Part shown: piece by piece, positions 52,528 through 61,866 of the stretch
Position numbering within the stretch: the first letter of the stretch is position 1
How the letters are laid out: each line of letters starts with the position of its first letter
Assembly (NCBI RefSeq): GCF_947504215.1
Contig: NZ_CANNGO010000008.1
Span: forward strand, 62,001 to 126,000
Direction of reading: 5' to 3'
Length of the DNA: 64,000 nucleotides
DNA from: an uncultured Ruegeria sp.
GTDB lineage: Bacteria; Pseudomonadota; Alphaproteobacteria; Rhodobacterales; Rhodobacteraceae
Made by a program: the position numbers and the translations under genes
The notes under the pieces: generated by a model
What the model was told of the DNA's origin: nothing
Database searches by the model: none
Seen by the model: only the letters and a program-made list of their open reading frames with translations

Positions 52528-53835
52528 TTGACCGACCTAACCCCGCGCGAGATTGTCTCGGAACTGGACCGTTTTATCATCGGTCAGAAAGACGCGAAAC
52601 GCGCAGTGGCGGTGGCGTTGCGCAATCGCTGGCGGCGCAAGCAGTTGGCCGATGATATTCGTGATGAGGTCTATCCAAAGAACATCCTGATGATCGGGCC
52701 CACCGGCGTGGGTAAAACCGAAATCAGCCGACGTCTGGCCAAGCTGGCACGCGCGCCTTTCATCAAGGTCGAGGCAACCAAATTCACCGAGGTCGGCTAC
52801 GTCGGTCGCGACGTGGAACAGATTGTCCGTGATCTGGCCGACGCTGCCATTCTGCAAACCCGCGAATTCATGCGCGAAGATGTGAAAGCAAAAGCCTATG
52901 AAGCCGCCGAAGATCGCGTGATCGAGGCCATTGCCGGAACCGACGCCCGCGACGGCACGCGCGAAATGTTTCGCAAGAAGCTTAAAGCAGGCGAACTGGA
53001 TGATACGGTCATTGAGCTTGAGCTTGCCGACAGTTCGAACCCGATGCCGATGCTCGACATTCCAGGCCAACCCGGCAGCCAGATGGGCATGATGAACCTG
53101 GGCGATATCTTCGGCAAAGCCTTTGGCGGACGTACTGTCAAACGCCGGATGACCGTCGCGGAAAGCTATGATCTTCTGATCGGGGAAGAAGCGGACAAGC
53201 TACTGGACGACGAAACCGTCAACCGAACCGCATTGGAGTCCGTGGAGCAAAACGGCATCGTATTCCTGGACGAGATCGACAAGGTCTGCGCGCGTGCCGA
53301 CGCCCGCGGTGGCGATGTCAGCCGCGAAGGTGTGCAGCGAGATCTGTTGCCCCTGATCGAGGGCACGACTGTATCCACCAAACACGGCGCGGTGAAAACT
53401 GACCACATCCTGTTTATTGCGTCGGGCGCGTTTCACATCGCCAAGCCGTCGGACCTGTTGCCAGAACTTCAGGGCCGTTTGCCTATCCGGGTCGAGCTTC
53501 GGGCGCTGACTGAAGAGGATTTCGTGCGTATCCTGACGGAGACCGACAATGCCCTGACCCGTCAATATACGGCCCTGATGGGCACCGAAAAGGTCACCGT
53601 TGATTTCACCAAGGATGGCATCGCCGCGCTGGCACGCATTGCGGCCGACGTAAACCAAAGCGTTGAAAACATCGGCGCACGTCGACTGTACACGGTGATG
53701 GAGCGTGTTTTCGAAGACCTGTCCTTTGCTGCACCCGACAAAGCAGGGGCGGAAATCACCGTCGATGCGCAGTTTGTTAGTGACAATCTGGGTGAATTGA
53801 CCAAATCCGCTGACCTGAGTCGTTACGTTCTGTAA
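52528..53835 (+). CDS. hslU: HslU, ATPase subunit of HslUV
   Basis: 435 residues. A TTG start at 52528 is preferred: it has GAAAGGA upstream and gives the usual [19 protein letters not shown] start; an in-frame ATG at 52489 adds thirteen non-conserved residues. Walker [10 protein letters not shown] is at about 57-65 and Walker B is in [11 protein letters not shown]. It unfolds substrates for HslV. A promoter of its own is implied by the gap. Confidence 0.95.
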   Translation: MTDLTPREIVSELDRFIIGQKDAKRAVAVALRNRWRRKQLADDIRDEVYPKNILMIGPTGVGKTEISRRLAKLARAPFIKVEATKFTEVGYVGRDVEQIVRDLADAAILQTREFMREDVKAKAYEAAEDRVIEAIAGTDARDGTREMFRKKLKAGELDDTVIELELADSSNPMPMLDIPGQPGSQMGMMNLGDIFGKAFGGRTVKRRMTVAESYDLLIGEEADKLLDDETVNRTALESVEQNGIVFLDEIDKVCARADARGGDVSREGVQRDLLPLIEGTTVSTKHGAVKTDHILFIASGAFHIAKPSDLLPELQGRLPIRVELRALTEEDFVRILTETDNALTRQYTALMGTEKVTVDFTKDGIAALARIAADVNQSVENIGARRLYTVMERVFEDLSFAAPDKAGAEITVDAQFVSDNLGELTKSADLSRYVL

Positions 53836-53941
53836 CCAAACCAGCCAGAATTCGCTGCTTTATCGCAAGCGTTCACGTGTTGTCACTGGACGCGGTGCAG
53901 GAAATCAATAGCGTAGCGCAACGACACTCCGAGGTCTGATT

Positions 53942-55039
53942 GTGCTGCGCTATTTTATTATTCTCCTGACTGCTGTTACCTTGACTGCTTGTGTGGATCG
54001 CTCGATTTCCGAAACCGTCCCAAGCGCGCTACGGGTTGGAACACCCGAAACGGTCTTTGCCGTGACGTCGCGCGCGCGCGAACCGGATGGGTCATACGGG
54101 TATCGCAGGGCAGAGCAGCTGCGGTATCTGGAGATGACAGTGTCAATTCCGCCGTCTCATACCCCGGGGACCCTGAAATTCTCTTACGCCGACCCGAATC
54201 CAGACAAACAATTTGTCTTGGCCGATGTTAACGAGTTTTCCGGCCCGCAAGATCTCCGGAAACGGCTGACAGGTGTGAAAGAAGTCACCATTTTTGTTCA
54301 CGGGTACAATGCAACTCAGACCGAAACCGCGTTTCGGGCTGCTCAGTTGGCTCATGACATCGGAATTCCCGGGTCGATCCTGATTTATTCCTGGCCAAGT
54401 CAGGCGCGCGGAATTGGCTATGCTTATGATCTGGACAGCATGTTGTTTGCGCGGGACGGGTTAGAGCGCACGATCCGCGAGCTAAAAGCGATGGGGGTGA
54501 CCCATGTGAACGTTCTGGCGCATTCCATGGGTGGCGCCCTGACAATGGAAATGATGCGTCAAGCAGAGCTGCGGAAACCTGGCTGGTCCAAACGTAACAT
54601 TGAAGGCGTCATTCTGATTTCGCCGGATCTGGACGTAGATCTGTTTCGAACGCAGATGGACAGCATCAAAAACCCTCCGGATCCGTTTGTTGTGATGGTG
54701 TCAAAAAAGGACAAGGTCCTGAATATCTCGGCCCGGCTGCGCGGCACTGCTGACAGCAAAAGGTTGGGCAACATAGACTCGATTGAGCAACTGGAAGACT
54801 ACCCGATCAGCGTGATCGACACGACCGCGTTCAACAGCGATGCTGGGTCATCGCATTTCGTTGCAGCGACGTCGCCTGCGCTTTTGTCCATCCTCAGCTC
54901 TGTTCGGCGCGTCAACAACACCTTCGGACGCGACCGACCGGGGGTGAAAGCCCTGGTTCCAGCGACCGAAATCAATACTGACGGCGCCACAGAAGTCGTA
55001 TTGACCGAGACGGGAGCGGCACAGGTCACCTCTCCGTGA
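53942..55039 (+). CDS. Lipoprotein with DUF900 alpha/beta-hydrolase domain
   Basis: 365 residues from a GTG. A lipobox LTAC at residues 14-17 predicts a lipid anchor. The hydrolase domain has TIFVHGYNATQTETAF, the nucleophile elbow LAHSMGGAL and a late histidine in SSHFVAA. Substrate unknown. The stop overlaps the MFS gene start by four bases (GTGA). Confidence 0.85.
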   Translation: MLRYFIILLTAVTLTACVDRSISETVPSALRVGTPETVFAVTSRAREPDGSYGYRRAEQLRYLEMTVSIPPSHTPGTLKFSYADPNPDKQFVLADVNEFSGPQDLRKRLTGVKEVTIFVHGYNATQTETAFRAAQLAHDIGIPGSILIYSWPSQARGIGYAYDLDSMLFARDGLERTIRELKAMGVTHVNVLAHSMGGALTMEMMRQAELRKPGWSKRNIEGVILISPDLDVDLFRTQMDSIKNPPDPFVVMVSKKDKVLNISARLRGTADSKRLGNIDSIEQLEDYPISVIDTTAFNSDAGSSHFVAATSPALLSILSSVRRVNNTFGRDRPGVKALVPATEINTDGATEVVLTETGAAQVTSP

Positions 55040-56256
55040 CACAGTTTCACCTGCGCCAATACCTGCGCCAAAATGCAACCTGGCTTGGCGCAGGGGTTTT
55101 GCTGACCTTTCTGTCCAGCTTTGGTCAGACGTTCTTTATCTCGATCTTCGCGGGTGAAATCCGGTCAGGGTTTGGGCTAAGCCATGGCGCGTGGGGTGGG
55201 CTTTATACGTTAGGTACAACCGTTTCGGCCATTGTCATGATCTGGGCCGGCGGGTTGACCGATGTCTTTCGTGTACGTGTCCTGGGGCCGATTGTTTTGG
55301 CCGGTCTGGCGCTGGCAGCCGTTGCCATGGCGCTGAATTCCTGGGTGGTTCTGCTGCCTGTTGTCATCTTCTTATTGCGTCTTTTTGGCCAGGGGATGAG
55401 CACACATCTGGCCCTCGTCGCAATGGCGCGCTGGTTCACAGCCACGCGCGGCAAAGCCCTTTCGATTGCGGCAATCGGATTTGCGATTGGTGAGGCGCTG
55501 CTGCCGCTCGCCTTTGTGGCTGCAATGGTTTTTCTGGATTGGCGCTGGCTGTGGATGTTTGCTGCCGGCATCACCCTTCTGGGTATCCCTGTATTGATGC
55601 GTTTACTGCGACAGGAAAGAACACCGCAAAGTCTGGCCGACAAATACTCGTCCACCGGCATGCAGGGCCGTCACTGGACCCGGCGTGAGGCTTTGTCCCA
55701 TCCGCTGTTCTGGTTCATTGCGCCCTCAGTGCTGGCGCCATCCGCCTTCACCACCGCGTTCTTTTTCCACCAAGTCTATCTAGCCGAAGTTAAAGGCTGG
55801 CAACATATCCAGCTGGTCGCCCTGTTCCCCATCTTCACCGCCGTGTCACTGCTTTCGATGTTCGCCGCGGGATGGGCTTTGGACAAATGGGGCACTGCAC
55901 GCATAATGCCGTTCTATCAGCTGCCCTTTGCCATGGGCTTTGTCACTCTGGCGATGTCGACCACGATCAGCGGCGCCATGGTCGGGTTGGTGTTTCTGGG
56001 CCTGACCGTCGGGGCAAACAACACGTTACCCAGCGCCTTTTGGGCCGAGTTCTACGGTACGCGGCATATTGGGTCGATAAAGGCGCTGATCACGGCGGTC
56101 ATGGTACTTGGGTCAGCCATCGGGCCGGGCCTGACCGGTATTCTGATTGATTATGGCGTTTCGCTCGACACCCAGTTCCTGTGGATCGGGGCATTCTTTC
56201 TGCTGGTGTGCCTGTTAGTGTGGATCGGGGTGACCCGTGCCGCACGTACTCTCTAA
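55036..56256 (+). CDS. MFS transporter
   Basis: 406 residues from a GTG at 55036 that overlaps the lipoprotein stop. About twelve helices; motif WAGGLTDVFRVRVL after segment 2. Of the monocarboxylate/oxalate-formate antiporter style. Convergent with the Smr gene by four bases. Pairing with the lipoprotein hydrolase may mean uptake of an ester-cleavage product; inference only. Confidence 0.85.
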   Translation: MTQFHLRQYLRQNATWLGAGVLLTFLSSFGQTFFISIFAGEIRSGFGLSHGAWGGLYTLGTTVSAIVMIWAGGLTDVFRVRVLGPIVLAGLALAAVAMALNSWVVLLPVVIFLLRLFGQGMSTHLALVAMARWFTATRGKALSIAAIGFAIGEALLPLAFVAAMVFLDWRWLWMFAAGITLLGIPVLMRLLRQERTPQSLADKYSSTGMQGRHWTRREALSHPLFWFIAPSVLAPSAFTTAFFFHQVYLAEVKGWQHIQLVALFPIFTAVSLLSMFAAGWALDKWGTARIMPFYQLPFAMGFVTLAMSTTISGAMVGLVFLGLTVGANNTLPSAFWAEFYGTRHIGSIKALITAVMVLGSAIGPGLTGILIDYGVSLDTQFLWIGAFFLLVCLLVWIGVTRAARTL

Positions 56257-56840
56257 CGAGTGCGCCGCAAATAGACGTAGTAAGCGCCGTCGCCGCCATG
56301 GCTGATATGGGCAGGCGAAACCTGCATCACCGCCTGCGCCAATGGGTGCAGAGACAGCCATTTCGGCACCTGATTGCGCAAGACGCCACGCGGCGTTGGA
56401 ATCGGCCCGGGCTCATCCCGGTCTTTTCCCTTCCCGGTCACCACCAGAACCAAGCGCTTGCCCTGTGCCTGCGCATTCAAGATGAAGCGGATCAGCGCCG
56501 GATGGGCCGTATCAACCCGCATACCATGTAGGTCAAGCTTGCCTTCGGGCTTCAGCTTGCCGCGTTTCATCCGATTGAACGCCTTGACATCCATCTGAAC
56601 CGGCGCCGCTCTGAGCGTTTCGGTTACTGAAGGCTTGAGGCTGTTCCCGGATGGTTTTGCGCGGTGGTTTTGCCCCAGTTCGAATGCGTCAATCCGGGGT
56701 TTCGGACTTTTCTTTGGCTTTGGCTTGGGTAGGGGTGTTGGATGAACAGCCTGCGGGATTTCAGGGTGCAACCGTTCCGCCTTTTGCGCGACCTTCCGCC
56801 AAAGCTCCACCTCTTCAACCGTCAGTTTGCGCCGGGTCAT
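56253..56840 (-). CDS. Smr-domain protein
   Basis: 195 residues. Basic proline/lysine-rich N-terminus (PTPLPKPKPKKSPKPR) and a C-terminal Smr nuclease-like domain with LDLHGMRVDTAHPAL, VVTGKGKD and HGGDGAYYVYLRR. Smr domains nick nucleic acids or act in ribosome rescue. Its ATG overlaps the mltA stop (TGATG), so it is translated with mltA. Confidence 0.88.
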   Translation of the reverse strand: MTRRKLTVEEVELWRKVAQKAERLHPEIPQAVHPTPLPKPKPKKSPKPRIDAFELGQNHRAKPSGNSLKPSVTETLRAAPVQMDVKAFNRMKRGKLKPEGKLDLHGMRVDTAHPALIRFILNAQAQGKRLVLVVTGKGKDRDEPGPIPTPRGVLRNQVPKWLSLHPLAQAVMQVSPAHISHGGDGAYYVYLRRTR

Positions 56841-57880
56841 CAGAATTCATCCGGCAACAAGGCGTAAGCGCGTTGTATCGGCAACAAAACCACCATTCGG
56901 CCCGGATCTTTCAATTGTCCAGCGGCCTGACCCGCTTCATCTCCAGTACCGAAAAAGATATCGGCCCGCTGGGCGCCCTTGATGGCCGATCCTGTATCCT
57001 GGGCGATCATCAACCGGCGGATCGGGTCTTTGCCATCCTTTTCCACCCAGACCGGTGCGCCAAGTGGCGTAAAAGCCGGGTCGGCGGCAATGCTGCGCAT
57101 CGTGGTCACGGATCGGTTCATCGCCCCCAACGGCCCGAATTCCGGCGCCACCCATGTGACTTCGCGGAAAAACACATAGGACGGGTTGTGAAATAGCAGC
57201 TCTGCGCCGGCCTCGGGGTTCTTGCGCACCCACGCGCGGATCATCTGGGCGCTGACCTCATGCGCGCCTAAGATACCACGCCGAACCAGCTCGACCCCGA
57301 TTGAGCGATAGGGGTGTCCATTTGCGCCGCCATATCCGACGCGCAAAGCGCCGCCATCTGGCAAGCGCACACGGCCCGAGCCCTGAATTTGCAGAAAGAA
57401 CAGTTCGACCGGATCATCGACCCACGCAATCTCTAACCCGCGGCCCTGCATCGCATCGCCAGTCAGAATGTCACGGCGGCTGAGCCATTGCCCGGCTTCG
57501 CGGGCCTCGGGTGGCATCTTGTAGATCGGGTATCTGAACTGATCCGAACGCGATCTGGACCCATCAAGTTCTGGTTCGAAATATCCGGTAAACAGCGCGT
57601 CATTCCCGTCCTCAACCAGAACAGGCCGGAAAAACAATTCGAAAAATGAACGGGCGGCATCGGCTTCATACGACCGGGCCGCACCACAAAGCGCCCGCCA
57701 ATCTGGCCCAGCCAGATCACCACATGTGTTCAAAAAAACCGAAAGGGCTGCCCCGTGATCGTCGGCAGCCCAGCCATCAAGATCTTCGAATGACAGGATA
57801 GAGCGCGTCGCCTCTGCTCCGGCGGCGCTGGCAGAGGTCATGACACCCACCAATAGTAGCGACCGGAGCGTTGCAATCAT
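56840..57880 (-). CDS. mltA: MltA membrane-bound lytic transglycosylase
   Basis: 346 residues with an N-terminal signal segment (residues 1-20). Cleaves peptidoglycan between MurNAc and GlcNAc. FTGYFEPELDGS, FFLQIQGSGRVRLPDGG and the catalytic-aspartate region LMIAQDTGSAIKGAQRADIFFG are present. No lipobox is seen. It lies between the Tim44-like and Smr genes, overlapping both. Confidence 0.93.
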   Translation of the reverse strand: MIATLRSLLLVGVMTSASAAGAEATRSILSFEDLDGWAADDHGAALSVFLNTCGDLAGPDWRALCGAARSYEADAARSFFELFFRPVLVEDGNDALFTGYFEPELDGSRSRSDQFRYPIYKMPPEAREAGQWLSRRDILTGDAMQGRGLEIAWVDDPVELFFLQIQGSGRVRLPDGGALRVGYGGANGHPYRSIGVELVRRGILGAHEVSAQMIRAWVRKNPEAGAELLFHNPSYVFFREVTWVAPEFGPLGAMNRSVTTMRSIAADPAFTPLGAPVWVEKDGKDPIRRLMIAQDTGSAIKGAQRADIFFGTGDEAGQAAGQLKDPGRMVVLLPIQRAYALLPDEF

Positions 57881-58539
57881 GCGTCCGTGGCAACAAGCAG
57901 CCAGTTTGGATCGTCCTTGCCCATTACTCGGGCAAAGGTCCAGCTGTCCTTTTGGCGTTTGATCGTATTGGGGTTGCCTTCGATGATATCACCACCGCGA
58001 TCACGCACGACCGATGTCAGTTCGCCCACAAAGCGCATGGTGATTTCCGCCTGATTGGTGTCCTTGTCGAATTTTGCATCCGACAGTGTGGTTTCGCGCA
58101 CACCCACAAATTCAGCTTCGATTGTCAGGCCCTGATCTTCGCGCGCGGAAACAACCGATACGAAGGTGTCGAACACCTCTTCTGACAGGAACGGCTGAAT
58201 CTCGTCAAGATTTCCCTTCTCGAAGCCCATCACGATCATCTCATAAGCGCCGCGCGCGCCCTGCACGAATTCTGTGACGGAAAAACTGGGCTCGACGCGC
58301 TTCATCGCAGCCAAAGTCTGGGCCTGATCGCTGTCTTCGGGCACATGATCCGTAATGTCATGATCCGGACCACCTTCAATGACTTCGAAATCGCCACGGG
58401 ATTTGCTTGCATTGGGCTGCTGTTGCAACGGTGGTTTTTCGAAACCTTCGCGCGTGCCCAAAACGCTTCTCAGGCGGAGGATCAGGAAAACAGCAATGCC
58501 AAGTAGCACCAAAAGCTGGATCATGGGGTGGTTGCTCAT
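57877..58539 (-). CDS. Tim44/TimA-family protein
   Basis: 220 residues. One N-terminal membrane helix (residues 7-22) and a C-terminal Tim44-like domain (FSVTEFVQGARGAYEMIVMGF, FLSEEVFDTFVSVVSARE). Bacterial TimA proteins are peripheral membrane proteins related to the mitochondrial import motor. First gene of the operon with mltA and smr; its stop overlaps mltA by four bases. Confidence 0.9.
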   Translation of the reverse strand: MSNHPMIQLLVLLGIAVFLILRLRSVLGTREGFEKPPLQQQPNASKSRGDFEVIEGGPDHDITDHVPEDSDQAQTLAAMKRVEPSFSVTEFVQGARGAYEMIVMGFEKGNLDEIQPFLSEEVFDTFVSVVSAREDQGLTIEAEFVGVRETTLSDAKFDKDTNQAEITMRFVGELTSVVRDRGGDIIEGNPNTIKRQKDSWTFARVMGKDDPNWLLVATDA

Positions 58540-58647
58540 TTCATTCTCTTTTCAGCGCCGAGACTTTGTGTACACGGCCTCATGCCACTATGTAGGTGAC
58601 AGTTGGTGGCAAGTCCACAGCCCCAGCTATGAGAAAGGATAGCGCAA

Positions 58648-59148
58648 ATGTACCTGTTCTTGGCATTTTTGTTGGTGCCTATCATCGAAATCGCTCTGTT
58701 CATTCAGGTTGGCGGGTTGATCGGTCTTTGGCCTACGCTTGCGATTGTAGTCCTGACAGCGGTTTTGGGCACCGTTCTGGTTCGGACACAAGGTCGCATG
58801 GCACTGGGACAATTGCAGCGTTCATTTGCCGAACTTGATGATCCGACCGAGCCGCTTGCCCACGGCGCCATGATCCTGCTGTCGGGGGCATTGCTGCTGA
58901 CGCCGGGCTTTTTCACAGACGCAGTTGGGTTTGCCCTGTTGATCCCGGGCTTCAGGATGGCGGTTTTTCGCTATCTGAAATCCAAAGTCAAAGTCACTCA
59001 GTTTCAGATGGGTCCAGGCCCTGGCTTTCAAAACACCAAGGCCCCGTTTGATCGGGATGGCGTGATTGACGGAGAATTCACCGAGGTTCGGCCCAGAAAA
59101 AACCCTTCAAAGCCGTCCAAATGGGTAGAAGGCCCGCCCGAGCATTGA
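58648..59148 (+). CDS. fxsA: FxsA cytoplasmic membrane protein
   Basis: 166 residues with about four helices. Has the FxsA pattern VPIIEIALFIQVGGLIG, VRTQGRMALGQLQ and the loop GALLLTPGFFTDAVGFALLIPG. Suppresses F-exclusion of phage T7 in E. coli; its native role is unclear. Divergent from tim44. Confidence 0.9.
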   Translation: MYLFLAFLLVPIIEIALFIQVGGLIGLWPTLAIVVLTAVLGTVLVRTQGRMALGQLQRSFAELDDPTEPLAHGAMILLSGALLLTPGFFTDAVGFALLIPGFRMAVFRYLKSKVKVTQFQMGPGPGFQNTKAPFDRDGVIDGEFTEVRPRKNPSKPSKWVEGPPEH

Positions 59149-59202
59149 GGTGTCGCGCCCAACTTGCTAAGCAGTGGCGATTTTTACATTTGGAGTAGAT
59201 CC

Positions 59203-59703
59203 ATGGCCGAAGAAAACGCTGCAGAAAACACTGCGGCACCATCCGCCCCGCAGGTTCAGATGCGTGTTTTGGGGCAGTTCATCCGGGATATGTCGTTTGA
59301 GAACGTGATGGCTCAAAAAGGCGTGTCCGGCGATGTTCAGCCCGAAATCGCCGTTCAGGTGAACCTTGATGCCAAGAAGCGCCCGACCGATAATCAATAC
59401 GAAGTGTCGATCAAGCTGAACCTGAAATCTAAGGCCAAAGGTCTGGAAGACGTGCTGTTCCTTTGCGAGCTTGACTACTGCGGTCTGTTCCACATCGAAG
59501 GTGTGCCAGAGGATCAACTGCATCCGTTCCTGATGATCGAATGCCCGCGGATGTTGTTCCCATTCCTGCGCCGCATCGTCAGCGATATTACCCGTGACGG
59601 TGGCTATCCGCCGGTCAATCTGGACAATATCGACTTTGTCAGCCTGTATCGCAATGAGCTGGCGCGCCGCCAGGCGCAGCAGGCGCAAAGCGCTGACGCT
59701 TAA
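59203..59703 (+). CDS. secB: SecB protein-export chaperone
   Basis: 166 residues from the ATG at 59203 (TGGAGT site). Keeps secreted proteins unfolded and hands them to SecA. GQFIRDMSFENV, YEVSIKLNL and ECPRMLFPFLRRIVSDITRDGGYPP (in two parts) match SecB. It sits convergent to dnaQ with a hairpin between. Confidence 0.96.
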   Translation: MAEENAAENTAAPSAPQVQMRVLGQFIRDMSFENVMAQKGVSGDVQPEIAVQVNLDAKKRPTDNQYEVSIKLNLKSKAKGLEDVLFLCELDYCGLFHIEGVPEDQLHPFLMIECPRMLFPFLRRIVSDITRDGGYPPVNLDNIDFVSLYRNELARRQAQQAQSADA

Positions 59704-59709
59704 GGTTTT

Positions 59710-59740
59710 GACCCGCGCCTGACCGGATCAGGCGCGGGTC
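59710..59740. terminator. 13-bp hairpin between secB and dnaQ
   Basis: GACCCGCGCCTGA pairs perfectly with TCAGGCGCGGGTC around CCGGA. The second arm lies in the end of dnaQ. No T-run follows on either strand, so it may be a U-poor bidirectional terminator. Confidence 0.5.
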
Positions 59741-60450
59741 CAAAGGGCGTTTTCGCCCAGCTTCTCAACAAAAGTCTCATGCGCTGCTTGCTCATCTTCG
59801 GTAATTCGGGATGGCAGTGCCGTTGCGCGTGGGGATGGTCGCCAGTCATCACCGCCACCTGCGGCCGTCGAGCCCGATGCAGACAGGCCAAAATCGGGTT
59901 GCCGCCCGCCGATCAGCTCCAGATACACCTCGGCCAGAATTTCAGAGTCGAGCAAAGCGCCATGCAATACCCGGTTCGAGTTATCGATGTTGAACCGTCG
60001 GCACAGAGCATCCAGCGACGCGGGCGAGCCCGGAAAGCGTTTGCGCGCAATCGCCAGCGTGTCGAGCGCCTGATCCATCGGCAGCGGCGGCAGGCCCATC
60101 CAGCCAAGTTCGGCGTTCAGGAACTTCATATCGAACGACGCATTGTGGATCACCAGTTTCGCGTCGCCAACAAAATCGCGGAATCCCTGACCCACTTTGG
60201 CGAAGACTGGCTTGTCTTTCAGGGTCACCTGACCTTTTTCAATCGGGCGCGGTGGCTCCAGAAGGTCGGGTCCAATGCCGTGAACACCAAACGCCTCCTC
60301 GGGCATGGATCGTTCCGGGTTGATATAGACATGATAAGTTTCGCCGGTGGCCACGTGGTTCCACAGCTCAACCGCGCCGATCTCTACAATCCGATCACCG
60401 CTTTCGGGGTCAAATCCCGTGGTTTCGGTATCGAGTACAATCTCACGCAT
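59728..60450 (-). CDS. dnaQ: DNA polymerase III epsilon subunit DnaQ
   Basis: 240 residues from the ATG at 60450, overlapping coaE by eight bases. Proofreading exonuclease; Exo I DTETTGFD near residue 7, Exo II VIHNASFDMKFLN, and Exo III HGALLDSEILAEV. The C-terminus binds the polymerase. Lies in the maf-aroE-coaE-dnaQ operon near the probable origin. Confidence 0.95.
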   Translation of the reverse strand: MREIVLDTETTGFDPESGDRIVEIGAVELWNHVATGETYHVYINPERSMPEEAFGVHGIGPDLLEPPRPIEKGQVTLKDKPVFAKVGQGFRDFVGDAKLVIHNASFDMKFLNAELGWMGLPPLPMDQALDTLAIARKRFPGSPASLDALCRRFNIDNSNRVLHGALLDSEILAEVYLELIGGRQPDFGLSASGSTAAGGGDDWRPSPRATALPSRITEDEQAAHETFVEKLGENALWTRA

Positions 60451-61036
60451 CTGCCAATCCCGCCCGTATCTGCCTGACCACATCCTGCACCTGTGCGCGG
60501 GCATGGTCCAGCGTGTCGGTGACAATCACATAATCCGACCGCGCAGATTTTTCGTCATTTGGCATCTGTTTGGCTCGGATCTGTTCAAACTGTGCCTCGG
60601 TCATCGTTCCACGCTCCATCACACGGCGCGTCTGCTCCTCGGCTGGGATCGACACGCAAGCCACGGCGTCCATTGCCGCGTCACCCCCAGTTTCAAACAA
60701 CAGTGGGATGTCAAACACCAGAATATCTGCGGTCGTGCTGTCGCGAAATGCGGCCCGATCTGCAGCAACCAGTGGATGCACAATCGTTTCAATGGTTTTC
60801 AAGGCTGTCGGATCACCTGAAATAATCTGCTTTAGCGCGTCCCGGTTCACGGCACCATCCGCGACCGCAGACGGAAAGGCGGTTCTCATGGGCTCAACCG
60901 CTGCGCCACCTTTTGAATACAGCCGGTGAACGGCATCATCCGCATCCCAAAGCGCACATCCTTCGTCGACAAACATTTGTGCTGTGGTGCTTTTGCCCAT
61001 TCCAATGGACCCAGTCAGACCCAAGGCGAAGCTCAT
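60443..61036 (-). CDS. coaE: Dephospho-CoA kinase
   Basis: 197 residues. Last step of coenzyme A synthesis. Walker A GLTGSIGMGKST and the lid/substrate region VFDIPLLFETGGDAAMDAV are visible. Overlaps aroE by four bases and dnaQ by eight. Confidence 0.95.
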   Translation of the reverse strand: MSFALGLTGSIGMGKSTTAQMFVDEGCALWDADDAVHRLYSKGGAAVEPMRTAFPSAVADGAVNRDALKQIISGDPTALKTIETIVHPLVAADRAAFRDSTTADILVFDIPLLFETGGDAAMDAVACVSIPAEEQTRRVMERGTMTEAQFEQIRAKQMPNDEKSARSDYVIVTDTLDHARAQVQDVVRQIRAGLADA

Positions 61037-61866
61037 GCTAAAGCAGCAGCGCGGGTGTCTGCGTCTACGTCAGGGCGAATTCCAAACCAGCGCTCGAATC
61101 CAGGTACGGCTTGGTGCAACAGCATTCCCAATCCGTCGACCGTGGTGCATCCAGCATCGTCAGCTGTTTGCAAAAGACGCGTTTTCAAAGGGGTGTAGAC
61201 CAAATCGGTGACCACAGCACCGGGCTGCAATCCATCCAACGGCACCCGCAATTCCGGCTGGCCCTGCATGCCCAAAGATGTTGTGTTGACCACCAGCTCT
61301 GCGTTTTCAATCACATTACCTGCCTGAACCCAATCGACCACTCTAATGCGCTGGCCGAACTCCTCTTTCAAATGATCCGCTCGGGCCCGAGTTCGATTGG
61401 TCAGCAGTATTTCCGGAACTCCGGCATCCGCAAGGGCCTGCAAGACAGCACGCGCCGCGCCTCCGGCGCCAAACACAACGGCCGGGCCGTCCGAGGCGCT
61501 CCAGTCGGGCGCACCGCTGCACAGGTTTTCCATGAATCCGTATCCATCCGTGTTGTCGGCATGAATTGACCCGTCGTCACGAAACACCAGCGTGTTCGCA
61601 GCGCCGATGACCGTCGCCCTGTCCGACGCGTGATCGGCCAGCCGCAACGCAGCCTCTTTATGTGGAACCGTAACGTTTGCGCCGACAAAGCCCGCCTTTG
61701 GCAATGTTCGCAAAACGGTCTCGAGATCTACCGGAACCACGTCCATTGGAACATAATGCCCCGGCAAACCATAGGTTTTCAGCCAATGACCATGCAGCTT
61801 GGGTGAGCGCGAGTGCCCAATGGGATGCCCAATCACACCAGCCAGCGGAACCCGAGTGTCCGTCAT
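61033..61866 (-). CDS. aroE: Shikimate dehydrogenase
   Basis: 277 residues. NADPH-dependent reduction of 3-dehydroshikimate. GHSRSPKLHG at the N-terminus, GANVTVPHKEAAL, NTDGYGFM and FGAGGAARAVLQAL (NADP site) are intact. Overlaps maf and coaE by four bases each. Confidence 0.95.
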   Translation of the reverse strand: MTDTRVPLAGVIGHPIGHSRSPKLHGHWLKTYGLPGHYVPMDVVPVDLETVLRTLPKAGFVGANVTVPHKEAALRLADHASDRATVIGAANTLVFRDDGSIHADNTDGYGFMENLCSGAPDWSASDGPAVVFGAGGAARAVLQALADAGVPEILLTNRTRARADHLKEEFGQRIRVVDWVQAGNVIENAELVVNTTSLGMQGQPELRVPLDGLQPGAVVTDLVYTPLKTRLLQTADDAGCTTVDGLGMLLHQAVPGFERWFGIRPDVDADTRAAALA

